A stretch of 64,000 nucleotides of DNA from JAOUEA01 sp963734685 (GTDB taxonomy: Bacteria > Actinomycetota > UBA4738 > HRBIN12). The stretch is from assembly GCA_963734685.1 (NCBI GenBank), contig CAVTIC010000002.1, positions 248,001 to 312,000 of the forward strand. The letters run 5' to 3'. Under the pieces are notes generated by a model. That model saw only the letters and a list, made by a program, of their open reading frames with translations. It had not been told where the DNA came from and made no database searches. Made by a program: the position numbers and the translations under genes. Shown here piece after piece: positions 33,290 through 42,644 of the stretch (positions are counted from its first letter, which is position 1; each line of letters begins with the position of its first letter).

Positions 33290-34194
33290 GCGCCCAACCG
33301 TCTCGATCCGGCGTCGTGGAGGATCGTGGGGGCGCCCTGCCCGATTTCCTGATCATCGGCGCGATGAAGTGCGGCACGACGAGCCTGTACCACTACCTGC
33401 GCGACCATCCCCAGATCTTCATGCCGGCGATCAAGGCGCCCGAGTTCTTCGCTGAGGAGTCGAACTGGGGCCGAGGGATCGGCTGGTACCGACGGCAGTT
33501 CGAAGGGGCGGGGCCCGGCGTGGTGGCGATCGGCGAAGCGTCGAACGTGTACACGAAGTTCCCGCGCTACCGGGGCGTGCCTGCTCGGATCGCCGATCAC
33601 ATCCCCCGCGCCCGTCTCGTCTACGTCGTCCGCGATCCGATCGACCGGATCCGCTCGCACTACCAGACGAGGGTCACCGAGGGAACGGAGCGATCGCCGA
33701 TCGGGGTCGCGGTTCGCGAGAACCCGATCTACCTGGACTACAGCCGGTACGCGATGCAACTGGACCAGTACCTCGACCATTTCCCTCGAGAGCAGCTGCT
33801 GGTGATCACGGCGGAGGATCTGCGTGGCGACCGCCAGGCGACCGTCCAGAAGGTGTACGGCTTCCTGGGGGTCGGCTCCGATCACGTTCCGATGGACATG
33901 GATCGGGTCTTCTACGAGACGAGGCATCGCGCCCCGAGGTCCCCGGTGCCGTTGTGGCTGCGCAAGGGTCTGAAACGGCATCTGCCGGCGGCCAAGCGAG
34001 CGAAGGAGCTCGAGAACAACGTGGTTCGCGCGCTCCGAGGACTCCGGAGGAAGCCCGAGGGTGCGTCGGAGCTGCCGCCCCACTTGGTCATCCCGGACGA
34101 CGTCCGCGCCGACCTCGCCGACGACCTGAGGGACGACGTGCGGAGGCTCCGCGCCTATCTCGGACCGAGCTTCGACGGCTGGGGGATCGTGTGA
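33286..34194 (+). CDS. PAPS-dependent sulfotransferase
   Basis: A 302-residue cytoplasmic sulfotransferase that moves sulfate from PAPS to a hydroxyl group, probably on a sugar of the exopolysaccharide. The 5'-phosphosulfate loop is FLIIGAMKCGTTSLYHYL (about 21-38) and the 3'-phosphate motif is RLVYVVRDPIDRIRSHYQ (about 108-125). The GTG overlaps the preceding stop, so it is coupled to the initiating transferase, which supports a polysaccharide substrate. The APS kinase at 46.1 kb could supply PAPS. Lipid or glycolipid acceptors are also possible. Confidence 0.88.
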   Translation: MSAQPSRSGVVEDRGGALPDFLIIGAMKCGTTSLYHYLRDHPQIFMPAIKAPEFFAEESNWGRGIGWYRRQFEGAGPGVVAIGEASNVYTKFPRYRGVPARIADHIPRARLVYVVRDPIDRIRSHYQTRVTEGTERSPIGVAVRENPIYLDYSRYAMQLDQYLDHFPREQLLVITAEDLRGDRQATVQKVYGFLGVGSDHVPMDMDRVFYETRHRAPRSPVPLWLRKGLKRHLPAAKRAKELENNVVRALRGLRRKPEGASELPPHLVIPDDVRADLADDLRDDVRRLRAYLGPSFDGWGIV

Positions 34195-34504
34195 ACCGAG
34201 GGGATCGACGGGAACCCTTTGTGGGCTCGGGGTCCCTCGCGGCGGGAGCCAGGACGGTCATGGAGTAGGGGATGCGTAGGCCGACGAGTCCCCGCGCTCG
34301 GATCTCCTACGTCAACGGCGCGGTCTCCCCGACGCGCATCGCTGATACAGATGCGGGGTTGGCTTCGATGACCTGAGGGATCCGGGAGTGGAAGACACGT
34401 GAGAGTCGCGCGCCAAGGAGTCCACTCGCGTTCGGCCTCAGCGTCGCGGCATCCCCCCGGGGGATGAGCTGCCGCATGAGGAACCGGTCAGGGGAGGATC
34501 AGAT
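34195..34504 (+). other. 310-nt noncoding gap before the PKD-protein gene
   Basis: No ORF is convincing. A lone right half-site CTACG at 34307-34311 lies 39 bp before TACAGA at 34346, the same geometry as the complete operators, but its left arm is poor (CTCGG). A lone CGTAG is at 34275. GGGGAGGATCAG just before 34505 serves as ribosome-binding site. Confidence 0.35.
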
Positions 34505-36349
34505 ATGCGGCGCCGAACTCGAGGACTGATCGCACGATCACTGATCGTGGCTCTTGCCGTGGCGATGGTCGGGACGGGCACCGCGCATGCGCTGATAAGC
34601 ACGACGCAGCCGCAGCTCACCCTCAACCACCTGATCCGAACCTCGCCGTTCCAGGGATCCTCGACCACGGTGCGCGACAACGAAGGCAGCGCGTACGTCG
34701 CGAGTGACGACGCGCTGTGGATGGCGTCCGACAACGACGACGCGCTGTTCGAGGTCGATCGGACGAGCGGGGCGCTGCGCAGGAAGCTCGCGCAGGCGGA
34801 CTTCATCAACGCGCCTCGCTACGGCGTGGGCGGCAGCGCCGGTCAGGCGCGTACCGAAGACCTCGAGGCGCTCGCCTACGACGCCAACGCCGACGTTCTG
34901 TACGCCTTCTCCGGGAGTACGAGCGCGACCCCAACCTCGTTCCGCCTGACACGGGACGGCAACCACCGATTCCAGGTCGAGTCCTGGCAGCCGATGCCGT
35001 CGGAGTGGACCGGTGCGGGGTGGCGCCAGGCCGATGGCCTCACCTACGTCGCGAACGGCTCGACCATCCGCACCTACGACTTCGCCACGAACACCCTCGG
35101 GCCCTCGTTCTCGATCTCGGGACTCTCCAAGATCTTCGGCGTCGACTTCGACGACGCGACCGGTGACCTGCTGGCCGTCAACGGCAGTGAACGCCTCTAC
35201 CGGGCGTCGATGACCACCAGGACGCTCCTGCCCGGGTGGAACGGCATCAGCCTCACCGGTCTCGGCTTCCTCGACACCCGTGCGGTCGAGGTCATCGGTG
35301 AACAGTTGCTCGTCACCGACGGCGCCGACTCCAGCGCGCGGCCATCATCGGATCCCATGTCCCACGCCGTCTTCGTGCTCGATGTCAGCGGACCCGGCGG
35401 GCCGGCCCCGACGGCCAGCTTCACCGCGACGCCGACCACCGGCACGGCACCACTCGCCGTGAACTTCACGGACACGAGCAGCGGCTCGCCGACGAGCTGG
35501 ACCTGGACCTTCGGAGACGGTGGCACGTCGACCTTGCGCTCGCCCTCGCACACATACACCGCCACCGGGACCTTCACCGCAACCCTGACTGCCACCAACT
35601 CGCAGGGATCCACGTCGGCCTCGCGGACGATCATCGTCAACCAGCCGTCGGCCCCGACCGCCAGCTTCACCGCGACGCCGACCACCGGCACGGCACCACT
35701 CGCCGTGAACTTCACGGACACGAGCAGCGGCTCGCCGACGAGCTGGAACTGGACCTTCGGAGACGGTGGCACGTCGACTTTGCGCTCGCCCTCGCACACG
35801 TACACCGCCACCGGGACCTTCACCGCAACCCTGACCGCCACCAACGGGCTCGGGTCCACGTCGGCCTCGCAGACGATCACCGTCAGCACGACGGCCGTCA
35901 TATCCCCATCCCACGACACCCAGATCAACCAGGCGGGCACATCCGTGCCGGGGTCTGCGCCGAGCTTCAGCGCGGACGGCTCACCGGTGAGCGACGGCCT
36001 GCTCAAGTTCAACGTCAACGTCGTCGGCCAGATCACGGGCGCCAAGCTCCGCCTGTACTGCGTGGACTCCTCCTCGGCGGGCGGCACCTTCTACGCCGCC
36101 GCCGAGACCAGCCCCCCGTGGAGCGAGGGCACGGTGACGTGGGCGACCGCCCCGGTTGCCGGCGCGAGCTACGGCTCCCTGGGTGCGGTCAAGACCGGGT
36201 TCTGGTACGAGGTCGACCTCAAGACCCTCGTGACGGCGAACGGGACCTACAGCCTGCGGATCAAGAACACCTCGGGCAACGGCGCCGACTACGCGACGAA
36301 GGAGGGGGCGGCTGGAACCGCTCCCCAGCTCGTGGTGACGACCGCCTGA
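34505..36349 (+). CDS. Secreted beta-propeller/PKD/DNRLRE-domain protein
   Basis: A 614-residue exported protein. The signal peptide is RSLIVALAVAMVGTGTAHA. Residues about 30-295 look like a propeller of repeated strands (DDALWMASDNDDALFEVDR, TEDLEALAYDANADVLYAFS). Two almost identical PKD domains follow (about 300-465), each with FTDTSSGSPTSW and WTFGDGGTSTL. A DNRLRE-like C-terminal module ends it (ISPSHDTQINQAG, GTVTWATAPV, VDLKTLVTANGTYSLRI). There is no catalytic motif or sortase signal. It is probably an extracellular matrix or adhesion protein beside the polysaccharide genes. It shares the DNRLRE module with the phosphoesterase gene at 28.8-31.7 kb. Confidence 0.85.
   Translation: MRRRTRGLIARSLIVALAVAMVGTGTAHALISTTQPQLTLNHLIRTSPFQGSSTTVRDNEGSAYVASDDALWMASDNDDALFEVDRTSGALRRKLAQADFINAPRYGVGGSAGQARTEDLEALAYDANADVLYAFSGSTSATPTSFRLTRDGNHRFQVESWQPMPSEWTGAGWRQADGLTYVANGSTIRTYDFATNTLGPSFSISGLSKIFGVDFDDATGDLLAVNGSERLYRASMTTRTLLPGWNGISLTGLGFLDTRAVEVIGEQLLVTDGADSSARPSSDPMSHAVFVLDVSGPGGPAPTASFTATPTTGTAPLAVNFTDTSSGSPTSWTWTFGDGGTSTLRSPSHTYTATGTFTATLTATNSQGSTSASRTIIVNQPSAPTASFTATPTTGTAPLAVNFTDTSSGSPTSWNWTFGDGGTSTLRSPSHTYTATGTFTATLTATNGLGSTSASQTITVSTTAVISPSHDTQINQAGTSVPGSAPSFSADGSPVSDGLLKFNVNVVGQITGAKLRLYCVDSSSAGGTFYAAAETSPPWSEGTVTWATAPVAGASYGSLGAVKTGFWYEVDLKTLVTANGTYSLRIKNTSGNGADYATKEGAAGTAPQLVVTTA
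35405..35896 (+). repeat. Tandem 246-bp repeat encoding the two PKD domains
   Basis: Two copies of an in-frame 246-bp unit (35405-35650 and 35651-35896) are nearly identical at DNA level for most of their length, differing mainly near the TNSQGS/TNGLGS linker. Synonymous sites are also conserved, so the duplication or gene conversion is recent. Confidence 0.8.
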
Positions 36350-36395
36350 TCAGGCTCCGCTTGGTTCCGCCTCGCGTGGAGACCCTCGGTTGCGG

Positions 36396-36416
36396 GCCAG
36401 GACGTGTCTCCTAAGA
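36396..36416 (+). repeat. Left 21-bp inverted repeat
   Basis: Core GTGTCTCCTAAGA; pairs with 38440-38460 at 19 of 21 positions. Confidence 0.65.
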
Positions 36417-36474
36417 ACCCCTAACAGGATGATCTTGGAAGCCGGTGCTGTTTCTCGCCGGTGAGTAAGTCGGG

Positions 36475-38037
36475 CTACTGCCGCGGAACGGCGCCGAGTA
36501 TGCCGGGGTCCCGGATGTTTGTGCCGAACCAGCAGGAGAGCGCTTCTCGCAGCGCGAGCGCGGCGGTGTCGGTGGGTTCGTCGATGGTTGCGGCCCAGGC
36601 GATGTGGGCGTCCGGGCGGATCAGGAGGGCGTCTGCTGGTCGGTGATCGGTTTCGGCGTTGTGGATGTCGATGCGATGCTGCCAGTCTCGGGCGGTCTCG
36701 CGGAGGTCTGCGCGGTCGGCGAGGTCGAGGAGGATGGGCCGTGCGGCGTGCATGAGCTCCGCGACGCTGGTTGTGCCCTGGTCGGTGCGCAGGGTGAGGT
36801 CGGGTGCGAAGGTTCCGATCAAGGCGTGGTGGTCGTGGCCGGGTGACGGGTAGCGGATGTCGGAGCCGGCCATGAGGGCTCCGATGCGGCGCAACGGCTG
36901 CTCGTCGACGAGCAGTTCCTGGAAGAGCTCCCGGAGTGCTTCGGCGGCTGGGTCGTGGCCGCGTCGCAGCGCCACCTGGGCTTGCGTGTGCAGCATGGTA
37001 CGCGCGCCGGCGAGGTGGCGTTCGTCGTGGTACGTGTCCAGCAGGCCGGCCGGCGCCCAGCCGTGGATGGCGGCGGCCAGCTTCCAGCCGAGGTTGACGG
37101 TGTCGAGCAGGCCGGCGTTGAGTGCGGCGCCGGGGGCGGGGAACAGGTGGGCGGCATCGCCGGCCAGCAGGATCCGCCCGTCGCGGTATCGCTCGGCCTG
37201 TCGAGCGTGAAAGGTGAAGCGAACCAGGCGGGTCGGTTCTCCTAAGGGCAGATCCACGCCGAGCACGCGCCGGATGCTGTCCCGGAGCTCGCTCAAGGTC
37301 ATCGGCTCGTCGTCGTCGTAGTCGGCGGACTCGTCCTCGCTGGTATAGAGCCCCATGAGCGCGGGGTCGGTCGACCCGAGGGCGAACTCACCTCGTTCGG
37401 TACGTGTGAAACCGAAGCTGATCCTGCCCACCCCGGCGACGTCGAGGTCGCCGTTCTCGAGCACGGTCACCGACTCGGGCACGGCGACCTGTGCGAGGCG
37501 CTGGACCTCTGGGTACGTGGTGCCGGGGAACGGGATACCGGCCATGTCGCGCACCCGGCTGTGTGCGCCGTCGCAGCCGACCAGGTATCGGGCGGTCACC
37601 CTGGTCGGCCCGTCCGGGCCCCGCACGTCAGCGGTCACCGTGGCGTCGTCCTGGCTGAGCCCGACCACCTCCTGTCCGCGGCGGATGTCGGCGCCGAGCT
37701 CGCCGGCAAGCTCCGCGAGCAGGCGCTCGAGCAGCGGTTGTGGGAGCGGCAGCGCCTGCATCGGGGGATCGGACAGCTGTGTGAAGTCCACGTGCATGCC
37801 GCCGAACGGGAATCGGGGAGCCGGCCTGGGACCGGTGCTGGCGGCTTCGAATCGTTCCAGCAGGCCTCGGTAGCGCAGGAGTTCCAGGATCTGCCCGCTG
37901 AGACCGCCGGCCTTCGGGGTCTCGCTGGGCTGCGGCAGCCGCTCGAGCACCAGCACTCGCACGCCGGCCAGGCCCAGCTCACCGGCCAACATCAGGCCGG
38001 TCGGGCCGGCGCCCACGATGATCACGTCGGTGTCCAT
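36475..38037 (-). CDS. Group A flavin monooxygenase, rifampicin monooxygenase-like
   Basis: A 520-residue FAD/NADPH hydroxylase. FAD-binding GAGPTGLMLAGELGLAG is at the N-terminus, YLVGCDGAHSRVR contains the DG motif, and GRILLAGDAAHLFP is the second FAD motif. The usual GGQGLN after it reads GAALNAGLLDT, an unusual variant. The C-terminal thioredoxin-like domain fits Rox, PgaE and related enzymes. Sequence alone gives only 'aromatic hydroxylase'. The perfect RAE upstream makes rifamycin inactivation the best functional guess. ATG 38037 follows GAGGGGAG; an upstream extension is possible but lacks FAD-family sequence. Confidence 0.75.
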   Translation of the reverse strand: MDTDVIIVGAGPTGLMLAGELGLAGVRVLVLERLPQPSETPKAGGLSGQILELLRYRGLLERFEAASTGPRPAPRFPFGGMHVDFTQLSDPPMQALPLPQPLLERLLAELAGELGADIRRGQEVVGLSQDDATVTADVRGPDGPTRVTARYLVGCDGAHSRVRDMAGIPFPGTTYPEVQRLAQVAVPESVTVLENGDLDVAGVGRISFGFTRTERGEFALGSTDPALMGLYTSEDESADYDDDEPMTLSELRDSIRRVLGVDLPLGEPTRLVRFTFHARQAERYRDGRILLAGDAAHLFPAPGAALNAGLLDTVNLGWKLAAAIHGWAPAGLLDTYHDERHLAGARTMLHTQAQVALRRGHDPAAEALRELFQELLVDEQPLRRIGALMAGSDIRYPSPGHDHHALIGTFAPDLTLRTDQGTTSVAELMHAARPILLDLADRADLRETARDWQHRIDIHNAETDHRPADALLIRPDAHIAWAATIDEPTDTAALALREALSCWFGTNIRDPGILGAVPRQ

Positions 38038-38164
38038 CACCGGCCACTCCCCTCGCAGTCGTTCGTCGCGCCCACACACGACCATACGTCGTCAACAACA
38101 CACGCATTTCACGACTCCCGTTTCCGTAGTTCTGGCTTCGGCCGGCGATCATGCGGCACGACCC

Positions 38165-38183
38165 GGGGCTTGCCGCAAGCCCC
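38165..38183 (-). promoter_or_regulatory. Rifamycin-associated element (RAE)
   Basis: On the minus strand this reads GGGGCTTGCGGCAAGCCCC, a perfect 19-bp palindrome. From memory it matches the RAE consensus that precedes rifamycin-inducible resistance genes (rox, rgt, arr, rph, helR) in actinobacteria. It lies 128 bp upstream of the monooxygenase start, in the right orientation for it. Confidence 0.78.
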
Positions 38184-38439
38184 GCTGCGCAACAGATTCG
38201 AAGTGGAAAGGAGTGGGTACTCTCCTTACCTTTCATCGTCCGCTGTGGACGGACAACCTCCTCGCGAAGCGACGGCGCGGCGGCCCCGTCGGCCCAGAAG
38301 GACCTCCCATGGCCTACGGATGCAGCGGCGGAACGAGAAGTCTTCACCCGGCATCAACGGCTCGATCCGTGCCTACGCCAACTCACTGAGTTCAGTCTGA
38401 ACGCGTCGCCCAGCCAGATTCTCGCGACCACCGCGCAGC

Positions 38440-38460
38440 TCTTAGGGGACACGCCCTGGC
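38440..38460 (-). repeat. Right 21-bp inverted repeat
   Basis: Minus-strand core GTGTCCCCTAAGA; pairs with 36396-36416. Confidence 0.65.
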
Positions 38461-38484
38461 TCGGACCGGGCTTCGTGTGACCGT

Positions 38485-40227
38485 CTAGAGGGAGTACTCG
38501 ATGTGCAGGACGGGTGCGCGGGCACCCTCCACGGCCTCGGCCGTGCGGGTCCCGGTCCCGGTGAAGATGACCACGAGCGCCTGACCTGCCTGCCACCCCG
38601 GACGGCCCACGATCTCGTCGATGATGTTGCTGAGATCGGGGGTGCGCTGGGCGGGCCCTCGTTCGTTCTTGACGTTCCACGGCGCCGCGACCCAGTTCAC
38701 GCTCGCCCCGGTTCGCGGCCGGGACGAGACGTCGAACTTGGCGGAGGTGAACGTGCCCGGGTTGTCGGCCGCCTGTCCCTGGATCACCATCGATGCCAAC
38801 CCCGTCGACACCTCGTCGGCCTGGAACTGGACGTATGCGTCCACGATCGTGGCGCCGGCCGGAACGCCGACCCCGGTGAAGCGGAGCCCGACGGTCTGCG
38901 GGCCCGGGCTGTCACCGGCGTCGACGATGTCGAGATCGGTGCTCGTGAGCCGCATGCCACCGGTCGGCTTCTCCTCCGCGTCGTTCGAACCGCCGACCAC
39001 GGGGATCTCCTGAACGGACGTGCCCGTCCCGGCGGTCACGAGCACGGTCATCTCGTCCCAGTGCGTCTGCGCCGAATCATCGGCCGTCAGGCGGAGGACG
39101 TAGGTGCCCGCCTGGGAGAACGTGGCGCTGGTGGCGGGTGATGTCGGAGCGGCGAACGTCACGGTCCCGGGGCCGCTCGTGGTGGACCACTGTGCGGTGA
39201 GCGTCCCGTTCGGGAGCCCGTCATCGGCGACCGAACCGCTGAGCTGAGCGCTGCCGGTGAGGGCGATCGACCGATCGGGCCCGGCGTCGGCGACCGGTGC
39301 GGTGTTCCCGGCCCCTCCGCTCAACGCGAACTCGTAGATCTTCCCGTCGTTCTCGTTCGGATTGCTGTCGTTGTCGGACGCCCGATCTGCGACGTACACG
39401 TGCGTCTGCGCCGGAGCCGTGCTGCCCGGCGCCAGTGCGACCCCCGCCGGCTTCCTGATGCCGGAGCTGCTGATGTCGAGGTGCGCCACGAGTGCACCGG
39501 ACTGGGTGGTCTCGGTGATCCGCTTCTCGCCTCGGCTCACGATGAAGAGGTGCCCCGTGGTCGGGTTGTACTCGACGCCCTCGGGATCGGTGACGCCGAG
39601 GGTCCCGGTGTCGAAGTGGCTGACCAGATCGTCCCCGGCCGGAGCGACCCCGTTGAACCCGTTGGTCCTCGGGTCCACTCGGTAGATCTCCTTGCCGACC
39701 CCGTCGGAGATGAACAGCGCACCCCCTCCGAAGGCGATCCCTTCCGGATCGCTCGAGCCGTAGTCGGTGGTCTTGAAGGACGTTCGTGTGTCGTCCGCAG
39801 TGCCCGGCAGTCCGTCGGGGCCGGGATCGATGTCGTAGACCCGTCGCTGGTTGTCGTCGCTCACGAACACGTGGTCGTTCGCCGGGTTCGACGTCGCGCC
39901 CACCGGTTCGTTCGACCACGCGGTGGTCCGCCAGGTGCGGGTCACCTGTCCGCCCAGGCTCGCCTCCCACACGTTCACGCCGGCGAAGATCGACATCTCC
40001 TCGACCTCACCGTCGACCACCAGCAAGGTGTTCCTCGACTCGATCCAGTCGATCCCGCTCGGATCCGGACTGCTGGGCCCCCACTGCGACGTGTCGATGG
40101 TGTGCACGAGTGTCGCCGTCTCGACGGCGTGCGCGGGCGGAGCCGTTGCGATGACCTGGATCGAGGCTGCGAGGGGCAGCACGACCATCAGGCGAGCGAC
40201 GGCGCCGATCCTGGACTTCGTCCTCAT
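38485..40227 (-). CDS. Secreted NHL-type propeller/PKD-like protein
   Basis: A 580-residue exported protein. The signal peptide is IGAVARLMVVLPLAASIQVIA then AHA. Repeated propeller blades follow: DPSGIDWIESRNTLLVVDG, SDPEGIAFGGGALFISDG, DPEGVEYNPTTGHLFIVS and KPAGVALAPGS. A PKD/REJ-like module (APVADAGPDRSIALTGSAQL) comes next, then a C-terminal beta module with LRFTGVGVPAGATIVDAYVQF. No enzyme motif is seen; a cell-surface or matrix role is inferred. The ATG at 40227 is chosen for GGAGGAAC upstream and the signal peptide. The gene ends 24 nt from the monooxygenase unit's right repeat. Confidence 0.82.
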   Translation of the reverse strand: MRTKSRIGAVARLMVVLPLAASIQVIATAPPAHAVETATLVHTIDTSQWGPSSPDPSGIDWIESRNTLLVVDGEVEEMSIFAGVNVWEASLGGQVTRTWRTTAWSNEPVGATSNPANDHVFVSDDNQRRVYDIDPGPDGLPGTADDTRTSFKTTDYGSSDPEGIAFGGGALFISDGVGKEIYRVDPRTNGFNGVAPAGDDLVSHFDTGTLGVTDPEGVEYNPTTGHLFIVSRGEKRITETTQSGALVAHLDISSSGIRKPAGVALAPGSTAPAQTHVYVADRASDNDSNPNENDGKIYEFALSGGAGNTAPVADAGPDRSIALTGSAQLSGSVADDGLPNGTLTAQWSTTSGPGTVTFAAPTSPATSATFSQAGTYVLRLTADDSAQTHWDEMTVLVTAGTGTSVQEIPVVGGSNDAEEKPTGGMRLTSTDLDIVDAGDSPGPQTVGLRFTGVGVPAGATIVDAYVQFQADEVSTGLASMVIQGQAADNPGTFTSAKFDVSSRPRTGASVNWVAAPWNVKNERGPAQRTPDLSNIIDEIVGRPGWQAGQALVVIFTGTGTRTAEAVEGARAPVLHIEYSL

Positions 40228-40461
40228 GGGCACGGTTCCTCCGGGCGTCGATGTTCGTCGTGGCTGGATCCGTCCGGACATCGGACACGGGGAAGGAGCG
40301 TCTGCGCCCGGTTCGTCCGCGAGCGTAGGTCCGGTGACGGCAGGGGTCATGCGTCATGCGTGGTACGGGGCGTACGGGCACGGGGGCGCCTGAACGTAGC
40401 GGCCCCTTGCCGGCCTGCACGGGAGCCACGAGGGACTCGTCGCAGGTTCCGCGACATCGCG

Positions 40462-40519
40462 TTGACCCTCTGGCACTCTGATGGCTATCCTGTTAGCACT
40501 CACCCAGCGTGAGTGCTAA
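40462..40519 (+). promoter_or_regulatory. groE promoter and CIRCE operator
   Basis: -35 TTGACC (40462-40467), an 18-bp spacer and -10 TATCCT (40486-40491). The CIRCE element TTAGCACTC-N9-GAGTGCTAA (40493-40519) covers the transcript start. HrcA repression with heat-shock release is expected from the known system. Confidence 0.93.
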
Positions 40520-40562
40520 TCGTCGGAACGGACCGCAGAGCCGCAAGGAGGAGCAGAGCACT

Positions 40563-40865
40563 ATGGCGGACTTCAAGCTGAAGCCACTCGACGACCGCAT
40601 CGTCGTGCAGGCCAACGAGGGTGACCAGACCACCGCGTCGGGCCTGGTGATCCCCGACACCGCGAAGGAGAAGCCCCAGGAGGGCACCGTGATCGCGGTG
40701 GGCCCGGGCCGTTTCAACGAGGACGGCGACGAGCGCGTTCCGATGGACGTCGCCGTCGGCGACACCGTCATCTACTCGAAGTACGGCGGTACCGAGGTCA
40801 AGGTCGAGGGTGAGGACTACCTGATCCTGTCGGCCCGCGACGTGCTGGCCGTCGTCGCCAAGTAA
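40563..40865 (+). CDS. groES: Co-chaperonin GroES
   Basis: A 100-residue co-chaperonin capping the GroEL chamber. Typical sequence: FKLKPLDDRIVVQ, the mobile loop EGDQTTASGLVIPDTAKEKPQEGTVIAVG, and VIYSKYGGTEVKVEGEDYLILSARDVLA. The ATG at 40563 follows AAGGAGGAG at 40544-40552. It is the first gene of the CIRCE-controlled operon; groEL starts 81 nt after its stop. Confidence 0.98.
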   Translation: MADFKLKPLDDRIVVQANEGDQTTASGLVIPDTAKEKPQEGTVIAVGPGRFNEDGDERVPMDVAVGDTVIYSKYGGTEVKVEGEDYLILSARDVLAVVAK

Positions 40866-40946
40866 CGATCCCGATCGGAAGCGGGGCCCGCGCCGACGAG
40901 CGACGGGTCCCGTTCCGTCTCGAACGACCGAAGAAGGAGGTCCACA

Positions 40947-42556
<1,610 letters not shown>

Positions 42557-42560
<4 letters not shown>

Positions 42561-42617
42561 TCTGCGTGAGACTAGCTGGCAACACGACGAGGGGCGGGCC
42601 GACGGCCCGCCCCTCGT
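42557..42617 (+). terminator. Double hairpin after groEL
   Basis: A 7-bp hairpin CTAGTCT-GCGTG-AGACTAG (42557-42575) begins at the stop codon. A perfect 14-bp stem at 42587-42600/42604-42617 with loop GAC follows. No T tract is seen. Confidence 0.85.
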
Positions 42618-42632
42618 GCATCGTCGTCGGCC

Positions 42633-42638
42633 TAGACT
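42633..42638 (+). promoter_or_regulatory. -10 hexamer TAGACT of the dehydrogenase, leaderless spacing
   Basis: TAGACT ends 6 nt before the GTG at 42645, directly after the groEL terminator. Confidence 0.5.
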
Positions 42639-42644
42639 GCACCC

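Larger units (their letters stand above)
36396..38460. mobile_element. 2.07-kb unit bounded by 21-bp inverted repeats, carrying a monooxygenase
   Basis: Positions 36396-36416 and the reverse complement of 38440-38460 match at 19 of 21 bases, with core GTGTC(T/C)CCTAAGA. These look like insertion-sequence ends. The interior holds a flavin monooxygenase and a rifamycin-associated element but no transposase, so it would be a passenger unit mobilised in trans or a remnant. No clear target duplication is seen. The unit sits between two secreted-protein genes. Confidence 0.5.

Noticed and set aside
35405..35896. CRISPR or other noncoding repeat array
   Set aside because: The repeat is in-frame coding sequence for PKD domains with a 246-bp period.
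36396..38460. Target-site duplication around the inverted-repeat unit
   Set aside because: The bases outside the two 21-bp repeats do not match as a direct repeat, so insertion by a standard IS cannot be proven from the flanks.
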